Positions 7,493 through 12,189 of a DNA stretch of 12,189 nucleotides are shown here, piece after piece. The position numbers were made by a program, and so were the translations under genes. Source of the DNA: HGM20899 sp964615195 (GTDB lineage: Bacteria > Pseudomonadota > Gammaproteobacteria > Enterobacterales > Succinivibrionaceae); the NCBI GenBank assembly GCA_964615195.1, contig CAZTNG010000069.1, positions 1 through 12,189 on the forward strand. Direction: 5' to 3'. The notes beneath the pieces are model-generated. The model saw nothing but the letters and a program-made list of their open reading frames with translations. It did not search any database and had not been told where the DNA came from. How positions within the stretch are numbered: the stretch's first letter is position 1; every line of letters starts with the position of its first letter.

Positions 7493-8478
7493 ACGAATGC
7501 CATTATTTCTTTTAATCTTTGGGTTGTGGAACTAGTAAAAAGAATGTAATACTTGATATTCATAGCTAAATCTTTGATTTCGTATGTTAACTCTGCGCAG
7601 AGAATATCTTGATCTGCCATATTTTCACTTGTAAGATTATTTTTCATATTTGGAACAAGATCTGGGTGGTTCAGATTTATTGAACAGTTAAATTGTGCGG
7701 CAAATCCACGCATTAAACTTCCTGAAATTAATCCTGATAATTCAATTATTTGTGATGTTTTATTTTTTTTATCTGATGTTTGTTCCCCAACCAAATGTGA
7801 GTAATTATTTATATCTTCTTGTGAGAAAAAAATTAAACTTTCGCCTATAATACCATTTCCTATAAACCCTTGGCTGACAATTATATTTTCATCAATATTA
7901 AGCCATTCTTGTATAGTATTAAATAGTGAAATCCCTTTTTCAATTTTGATATTTGGTACGGGCATTGTAATAAATAGGTTTAGGAAATCTCCCATTTTAC
8001 TCGCGGCAATACCTGTAGCTATATTTAATTTTTCCTTCAATTCGTCAAAAATGGTTCCAATGTTGTTTTCATTTTTTAATACAGTGTTATCATTATTAGA
8101 ATTTTCATTTAAGCTACATAATCCGAAATTGCATAACAATTCCAACAGTTGATTTGCATCTAAAGGTTTTTTTAAAAAAGATAAAACATTATACTGAGCA
8201 ATTATTTTTTGAGCTTGTGGTTGGATATCACCACTAACAACAATAGTTAAAATATCTATATTTTCTTTTTTAATTGCTTCTAAAACTTGATAACCATCCA
8301 TAACGGGCATCGTTAAGTCTAAAAACAACAGTTCCCCACATCCTTCATGCAGAAGTTTCATAGCTTCTAAACCATTTTCAGCTTGATACAATGTGCCAAC
8401 CACTGATTTGGGTATTACTCGCATTAATTGATTTCTTGCAAATTTTGAATCGTCACAGATTATTACATTTAATGCCAT
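7489..8478 (-). CDS. Response regulator: CheY-like receiver fused to a CheC-type phosphatase domain
   Basis: From the ATG at 8478 the protein is 329 aa and cytoplasmic. The N-terminal receiver (about 1-120) has the acidic pair D9-D10, phospho-acceptor D54 in FLDLTMP, S82 and K103/K104 before P105. After a polar Asn-rich linker (about 122-140) comes a CheC/CheX/FliY-like domain. Its first site fits the remembered phosphatase pattern exactly: D145, E149, N152 and P175, with 22 residues between N and P. A second copy has S242, E246 and P272 in the same spacing, but G249 replaces the Asn. The domain may dephosphorylate its own or another receiver. The longer reading from TTG at 8490 is unlikely, because AAAAGG abuts that TTG. 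From the ATG the spacing is a rather long 12 bases. It is the first gene of a two-gene operon with the diguanylate cyclase. No kinase, flagellar or chemotaxis genes are adjacent. Confidence 0.85.
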   Translation of the reverse strand: MALNVIICDDSKFARNQLMRVIPKSVVGTLYQAENGLEAMKLLHEGCGELLFLDLTMPVMDGYQVLEAIKKENIDILTIVVSGDIQPQAQKIIAQYNVLSFLKKPLDANQLLELLCNFGLCSLNENSNNDNTVLKNENNIGTIFDELKEKLNIATGIAASKMGDFLNLFITMPVPNIKIEKGISLFNTIQEWLNIDENIIVSQGFIGNGIIGESLIFFSQEDINNYSHLVGEQTSDKKNKTSQIIELSGLISGSLMRGFAAQFNCSINLNHPDLVPNMKNNLTSENMADQDILCAELTYEIKDLAMNIKYYILFTSSTTQRLKEIMAFV

Positions 8479-8497
8479 GATGCAAAGCAACCTTTTC

Positions 8498-8527
8498 AGT
8501 ATAATTCTTATTGATAATAATTGTTAA
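8498..8527 (-). promoter_or_regulatory. Candidate promoter of the signalling operon
   Basis: On the minus strand, TTAACA (8522-8527) and TATACT (8498-8503) are each 5/6 matches to sigma-70 boxes, 18 bases apart. Transcription would start near 8491, leaving only about a dozen bases before the ATG. This is a short leader that begins inside AAAAGG. No flagellar sigma-28 pattern was seen. Confidence 0.5.
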
Positions 8528-8630
8528 TAGACTATTCTAGACTCTAAATTGTTAAGAGTAAAAAAATAATTAGATTTTTGTGATATTAGTTTAGAATGAA
8601 AGTGTAATTTTTTTGCTAATTATAGCTTAT

Positions 8631-8657
8631 AAAACTCCCTATAAATTAGGGAGTTTT
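8631..8657 (-). terminator. Rho-independent terminator of glyQS
   Basis: AAAACTCCCTA (8631-8641) and TAGGGAGTTTT (8647-8657) form a perfect 11-bp stem with a 5-base loop. On the minus strand the hairpin begins 19 bases after the glyS stop and its 3' arm ends in TTTT. The symmetrical T-run means it could also act on the plus strand. Confidence 0.82.
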
Positions 8658-8676
8658 GTAATGAATATATGATGAA

Positions 8677-10737
8677 TTATTTTTGGATTAGAGATATATC
8701 TGCTACATGCATGAATAAATTTCTAAGTTTAGCTAAAAGTGAAAGTCTGTTGCTTTTTAGTGCTTCATTATCACTATTAACAGTTACTTTATCAAAAAAA
8801 TTATCAACTGGACCTTTTAGAACAGATAGTTTAGATAATATTTCTTTATAATTGGAAGATGTAAATAAACTTGATATTTCTGCTTCAACATTTTCTATGG
8901 ATATATAAAGATTTTTTTCTTCTTGTTGTTCAAGTAAAGAATCATCAAAACTATAGTTTACTTGAGATTTTGATAAAATATTATTTACTCGTTTATTCGC
9001 TGCTGCTAAGGTTTCAGCTTCAGGCAAATTTTTAAACATATTTACTGCATAAACACGCTTATTAAAATCATAAAGATTTGTTATTTGTAAAGCTAAAACA
9101 GCTTGAACGATGTCTGTAGATATGTTCTTTTCTTGATAGTAGGCTTTAAATCTCGCTAAAATATATTCAGTAACATCTTGCAAAGTATTGTTATTTGTTA
9201 ATTTATTTTTGTAAAGACTTATTGCATATTCTATCAATGGTTTGATATCTATATCCAATTCATTTTCGACAGCTATTCTAATTAATCCTATGGATGCTCT
9301 CCTAAGTCCAAAAGGATCTTTGTCTCCTTTAGGAATTTGGTTTATACCAAATATACCAACTAAAGTAGCAATTTTTTCAGCTATACTTACAGAACATGAT
9401 ACTAAGTTTGATGGAAGTTTATCTCCAGCAAAACGAGGCATATATTGCTCATTTAGTGCAACAGCAACTTCCTCAGGCTCATTATCAATGCGTGCGTAAT
9501 GCATGCCCATGATACCTTGCGTATCGGTGAATTCCATTACCATATTTGTCATTAGATCGCACTTAGATAATAATCCAGCACGCTTAGCATATTCTTGATT
9601 TGCATTTATTTTGTCAGCAATCATACCTGCTAATGTTGATACTATTTCTGACTTATCAGCTAGAGTTCCCAATTGTTTCTGAAAGAGAACATTTTTTAAG
9701 CTGTCAAATCTAGAGAATAAAGTTTTACTTTTATCAGTATTAAAGAAAAATTCAGCATCTGATAATCTAGGTCTAATTACTCTTTCGTTACCATTAATAA
9801 CCATATCTGGTTGTTTCGATTTTATATTGCTAATAAATATAAAATTTGGTAATAGTTTTCCATCTCGATAAACAGGGAAGTATTTTTGATCTCCCTTCAT
9901 TGTATGTACAAGAGCTTCGGAAGGAACCTGTAAAAATTTTTCTTCAAATTTTGCGGTAAGTAAGACAGGATATTCAACTAATGAAGTTACTTCCTCTATT
10001 AATGATTCATCTATATCCGCTGTGCCATTTAATTTTTTGGCTTCTTCTTCAATTGCTGTAGTTATTATTGTTTTTCTACGCTCATAATCAGCAATTACAC
10101 ATCCTTTCGTTTCAAGAATTTCTGGATACTCATCAGCATTAGCTATGTCGAAAGACGGTTCTCCCATAAATCGATGTCCACGAATAGTCCTTGAAGAATT
10201 TAAACCTAGTACTTGACCAGGAATTAATTCATCACCAAAAATTATTGTAAGAGTATGTACAGGACGAACAAACAAAACTTTACTATTTCCCCAATGCATT
10301 AATTTGGGTATTGGAAGGTTTGAAAGAGCATCAGCCATAAATTCTGGAATTAACGATGAAGTTAAAGCACCTTGTTCTATAGTTTTATACAGTAGCCATT
10401 CACCTTTTGGTGTAGAAAATCTTTCAGCTTGAGAAATATCTATTCCATTTGATTTTGCCCATGATAAACCAACACTTGTAGGTTCACCATTTTTGTAAGC
10501 AACATTAACTGAAGGACCTTTCTTTTCAACAACCTTATTAGGTTGTTGAGTGTTAAGATTAAAAACTTTTAATGCTAAACGTCGAGGTGATGCATACCAT
10601 TTAATATCGGTATATTCAATACCTGCTTTCTTCAATTTTGCGGCAAAATTGTCTTGGAAAGCTGTAGCTAAATTACGGAGAGCTTTAGGTGGTAATTCTT
10701 CAGTTCCTAATTCTACTAATAGAGTTTTGGTTGTCAT
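8677..10737 (-). CDS. glyS: Glycyl-tRNA synthetase beta subunit
   Basis: This is the tRNA-binding subunit of the bacterial alpha2-beta2 glycyl-tRNA synthetase, which charges tRNA-Gly. The protein is 686 aa, close to E. coli GlyS (689). The N-terminal LLVELGTEELPPKAL (6-20) is the family hallmark. MKGDQKYFPVY (280-290), NERVIRPRLSDAEFFF (317-332), AKRAGLLSKCDLMT (384-397) and DPFGLRRASIGLIRI (474-488) follow in the family's order. The C-terminal anticodon-binding region ends with GPVDNFFDKVTVNSDNEALK and NRLSLLAKLRNLF (642-675). Its ATG shares one base with the glyQ stop (TAATG), and GAGG lies 7 bases upstream inside glyQ, so translation is probably coupled to give equal subunit amounts. It is the last gene of the operon and is followed by a strong hairpin terminator. 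Confidence 0.98.
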   Translation of the reverse strand: MTTKTLLVELGTEELPPKALRNLATAFQDNFAAKLKKAGIEYTDIKWYASPRRLALKVFNLNTQQPNKVVEKKGPSVNVAYKNGEPTSVGLSWAKSNGIDISQAERFSTPKGEWLLYKTIEQGALTSSLIPEFMADALSNLPIPKLMHWGNSKVLFVRPVHTLTIIFGDELIPGQVLGLNSSRTIRGHRFMGEPSFDIANADEYPEILETKGCVIADYERRKTIITTAIEEEAKKLNGTADIDESLIEEVTSLVEYPVLLTAKFEEKFLQVPSEALVHTMKGDQKYFPVYRDGKLLPNFIFISNIKSKQPDMVINGNERVIRPRLSDAEFFFNTDKSKTLFSRFDSLKNVLFQKQLGTLADKSEIVSTLAGMIADKINANQEYAKRAGLLSKCDLMTNMVMEFTDTQGIMGMHYARIDNEPEEVAVALNEQYMPRFAGDKLPSNLVSCSVSIAEKIATLVGIFGINQIPKGDKDPFGLRRASIGLIRIAVENELDIDIKPLIEYAISLYKNKLTNNNTLQDVTEYILARFKAYYQEKNISTDIVQAVLALQITNLYDFNKRVYAVNMFKNLPEAETLAAANKRVNNILSKSQVNYSFDDSLLEQQEEKNLYISIENVEAEISSLFTSSNYKEILSKLSVLKGPVDNFFDKVTVNSDNEALKSNRLSLLAKLRNLFMHVADISLIQK

Positions 10738-11666
10738 TATAAAGCCTCATCCTTTTTGTTTTTATTACAGATTGGAAAACCTAAAGCTTCTCTTGCTGCA
10801 TAGTATGCTTCAGCAACACTCTTTGATAAAGCTCTAATTCGGAGTATGTATCTTTGTCTTTCTGTTACCGAAATAGCGTGTCTAGCATCTAGAAGATTAA
10901 ATGCGTGAGCTGCTCGTAAAATTCTTTCATAGGCTGGTAGTGGTAATGGTTTTTCTAGAGCTAATAAATTTTGACATTCTTTCTCACTATTATCAAAAAC
11001 TGAAAATAAGAAAGGAACGTCTGCATGTTCAAAATTATAAGTAGATTGTTCTACTTCATTTTGATGGAAAACGTCACCATAAGTAATTTTTCCGTTAGGA
11101 GTATTTGCCCAAGTAAGATCATATATATTATTAACTCCTTGGATGTACATAGCTAGACGTTCAAGCCCATAAGTTACTTCTCCTGTCACAGGAAAACATT
11201 CTAAGCCGCCAACTTGTTGAAAGTAGGTGAACTGTGTAACTTCCATGCCATTAAGCCAAACTTCCCAACCTAAACCCCATGCACCGAGTGTAGGGTTTTC
11301 CCAATTATCTTCCACAAAACGTATATCATTTATAGAAGGATCAAAACCTAATTCTTTTAGTGAGCCTAAATATAGTTCTTGAATGTTTGTTGGTGAAGGT
11401 TTTAGCACAACTTGAAATTGGTAGTAATGCTGTAATCTATTAGGGTTTTCACCATAACGTCCATCTGTTGGTCTACGTGATGGCTGAACATAGCAACAAA
11501 AATGTGGTTCAGGACCAATAGCCTTTAGAAAGGTCTGAGGATGAGATGTTCCTGCACCAACTTCCATGTCGAAAGGTTGAATAATAAGGCATCCTTGGCG
11601 AGACCAATAATCCTGTAGAGTTAAAATTAAACCCTGAAATGTTTTGATATCGTACTTGTTAGACAT
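10737..11666 (-). CDS. glyQ: Glycyl-tRNA synthetase alpha subunit
   Basis: This class II aminoacyl-tRNA synthetase subunit forms glycyl-adenylate and works with GlyS. The 309-aa protein is slightly longer than E. coli GlyQ (303), with a lysine-rich tail (NKNKKDEAL). The class II motifs are clear: WSRQGCLIIQPFDMEVGAGT (21-40) near the N-terminus, motif 2 around YVQPSRRPTDGRYGENPN (59-76) with HYYQFQVVLKPSP, and motif 3 within GLECFPVTGEVTYGLERLAM (154-173). The C-terminal helical part includes ILRAAHAFNLLDARHAISVT (249-268). The start is well supported by AAAGGA (11674-11679), 7 bases upstream. It lies 169 bp downstream of tusA behind a structured leader and a candidate promoter, so glyQS is probably transcribed on its own. 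Confidence 0.98.
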   Translation of the reverse strand: MSNKYDIKTFQGLILTLQDYWSRQGCLIIQPFDMEVGAGTSHPQTFLKAIGPEPHFCCYVQPSRRPTDGRYGENPNRLQHYYQFQVVLKPSPTNIQELYLGSLKELGFDPSINDIRFVEDNWENPTLGAWGLGWEVWLNGMEVTQFTYFQQVGGLECFPVTGEVTYGLERLAMYIQGVNNIYDLTWANTPNGKITYGDVFHQNEVEQSTYNFEHADVPFLFSVFDNSEKECQNLLALEKPLPLPAYERILRAAHAFNLLDARHAISVTERQRYILRIRALSKSVAEAYYAAREALGFPICNKNKKDEAL

Positions 11667-11718
11667 CGAACAATCCTTTGGTAACTCTTAAATTAAAGAG
11701 CTTAAAAATGAAATTAAC

Positions 11719-11779
11719 GTTAGCAATATTTTACTAAAAAATTTTGCTAACTAGAACGGGGTGATATTTTACTCTAGTT
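11719..11779 (-). repeat. Two overlapping inverted repeats in the glyQ leader
   Basis: Repeat A pairs AACTAGA (11749-11755) with TCTAGTT (11773-11779) across a 17-base loop. Repeat B has 14-base arms at 11719-11732 and 11738-11751, with outer ends GTTAGCAA and TTGCTAAC, one mismatch and a 5-base loop. The repeats share 11749-11751. In the minus-strand transcript A would form first and B second, about 52 bases before the glyQ start. B is A+U-rich and is followed by a T-rich but interrupted tract. It could be a tusA terminator, an attenuator or a protein site. I saw no T-box sequence. Confidence 0.55.
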
Positions 11780-11795
11780 ATGAGTTTTTTGCACC

Positions 11796-11824
11796 TGTAT
11801 AAAATGTTTAATTGTATAAATCAA
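11796..11824 (-). promoter_or_regulatory. Candidate glyQS promoter
   Basis: On the minus strand, TTGATT (11819-11824) and TATACA (11796-11801) are 17 bases apart, each a 4/6 match to sigma-70 boxes. The predicted start near 11789 would give a leader of about 120 bases that includes both inverted repeats. The boxes are weak, and a start after the repeats is also possible. Confidence 0.4.
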
Positions 11825-11835
11825 AAAAGCTTTAA

Positions 11836-12072
11836 TTAAGAAACTCCAGCGGTTTTTAAAATTTTAAACTTATAAATATTTTTATTGTCACTAGGTAAAA
11901 TTGTTAATGAGTAATTTAAATGTTTACATAATAAAGTAAAATCCCTTTCTGTTGATGAGTCATCGGCGGTAACAATTAGTGCTTCCATATTGTTTAATTT
12001 ACGTAGTTCTCGTCTAACAATCATTAGTGGTTCTGGACATCTTAGTCCTATGGTATCTATTTCTTTATTCAT
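11836..12072 (-). CDS. tusA: Sulfur carrier protein TusA
   Basis: This small cytoplasmic carrier accepts persulfide sulfur from IscS. In E. coli it passes it via TusBCD/TusE to MnmA for 2-thiouridine in the wobble position of tRNAs. The protein is 78 aa, close to E. coli TusA (81). It carries the hallmark GLRCPEPLM (9-17), with active cysteine C12 where E. coli has C19, and the second conserved stretch ADDSSTERDFTLLCKHLNY (36-54). The N-terminus is about seven residues shorter than in E. coli. No Shine-Dalgarno sequence precedes the ATG. Other sulfur-carrier paralogs such as YeeD/YedF-like proteins share the CPxP motif. Similarity across the whole length and lack of a neighbouring transporter favour TusA itself. 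It is divergent from an rrn-like promoter and upstream of glyQS. Confidence 0.9.
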   Translation of the reverse strand: MNKEIDTIGLRCPEPLMIVRRELRKLNNMEALIVTADDSSTERDFTLLCKHLNYSLTILPSDNKNIYKFKILKTAGVS

Positions 12073-12087
12073 ACAATTGGTTAAAAA

Positions 12088-12115
12088 ATAATAAAAGTAG
12101 CGATATTTTAGACAA
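12088..12115 (-). promoter_or_regulatory. Candidate tusA promoter
   Basis: On the minus strand, TTGTCT (12110-12115, 4/6) and TATTAT (12088-12093, 5/6) are 16 bases apart. The expected start near 12081 leaves a leader of about nine bases without a ribosome-binding site, so the tusA message may be almost leaderless. Confidence 0.45.
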
Positions 12116-12116
12116 T

Positions 12117-12189
12117 AATTAAAAAAAATGAAATAAAATGATAAAAAAGCTTGACGGGAAATGAAAAAGGGTTAAAATGCGCACCACTT
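12117..12189 (+). promoter_or_regulatory. rRNA P1-like promoter with UP element, reading out of the window
   Basis: TTGACG (12151-12156) and TAAAAT (12173-12178) are 16 bases apart, the spacing usual for rrn P1 promoters. GCGCACCACT follows directly, nearly the same as the E. coli rrnB P1 discriminator and start region (GCGCCACCACT). A G+C discriminator of this kind is the usual mark of ppGpp/DksA control. The upstream A-tracts (about 12120-12148) resemble an UP element. By alignment the transcript would start near A12186. An rRNA operon, or possibly tRNA genes, should follow off-window. Confidence 0.8.

Noticed and set aside
8479..8490. TTG start adding four residues (MLCI) to the receiver-CheC protein
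   Set aside because: The only ribosome-binding-like sequence abuts that TTG with no spacing. The ATG at 8478 gives the usual short receiver N-terminus.
11667..11835. T-box riboswitch before glyQS
   Set aside because: No conserved T-box antiterminator sequence is visible. The T-box is characteristic of Gram-positive bacteria, while the gene content here points to a gammaproteobacterium.

Overview
The window is very A+T-rich, roughly 30% G+C by eye, and is densely packed with ordinary bacterial housekeeping genes. The best guess is a low-G+C gammaproteobacterium. Three features support this: the divergent ilvY-ilvC pair with the long, E. coli-type (class II) IlvC; a separate glyQ-glyS pair; and a promoter at the right edge that closely resembles an enterobacterial rRNA P1 promoter. 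An animal-associated lineage such as Succinivibrionaceae would fit treZ plus the signalling genes, but the genus is only a guess. No mobile elements, tRNA genes, CRISPR arrays or broken genes were seen, and no gene-free stretch exceeds 300 bases.

Left part (1-3804). The first bases are the remaining part of a terminator for a gene to the left of the window. They are followed by about 150 bp of non-coding DNA in which no gene was recognised. Two leftward carbon-metabolism genes follow: treZ (trehalose release from maltooligosyl-trehalose) and pgi (glucose-6-phosphate isomerase). A strong terminator separates them, so they are probably separate transcripts.

Middle (3907-6384). ilvY and ilvC are divergent. 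Their 111-bp spacer holds the ilvY promoter, a dyad suited to a LysR-type regulator, and the ilvC ribosome-binding site. IlvY is expected to activate ilvC, which makes the dihydroxy-acid precursors of valine, isoleucine, leucine and pantothenate. A terminator usable in both directions separates ilvC from the convergent signalling operon.

Signalling pair (6482-8478, leftward). A CheY-like receiver fused to a CheC-type phosphatase domain overlaps by 4 bp a PAS-GGDEF diguanylate cyclase. This is the least standard part of the window and suggests phosphorelay-linked control of cyclic di-GMP. No histidine kinase lies next to it.

Right part (8677-12189). glyQ and glyS overlap by 1 bp and encode the two subunits of the tetrameric glycyl-tRNA synthetase. 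A leader with two inverted repeats precedes glyQ. tusA (sulfur carrier for tRNA thiolation) lies upstream. Diverging from tusA, the last 40 bases form an rrn P1-like promoter with a stringent-type G+C discriminator, so an rRNA operon probably begins just beyond the window. The right-hand block is thus themed on translation: rRNA, tRNA modification and tRNA charging.
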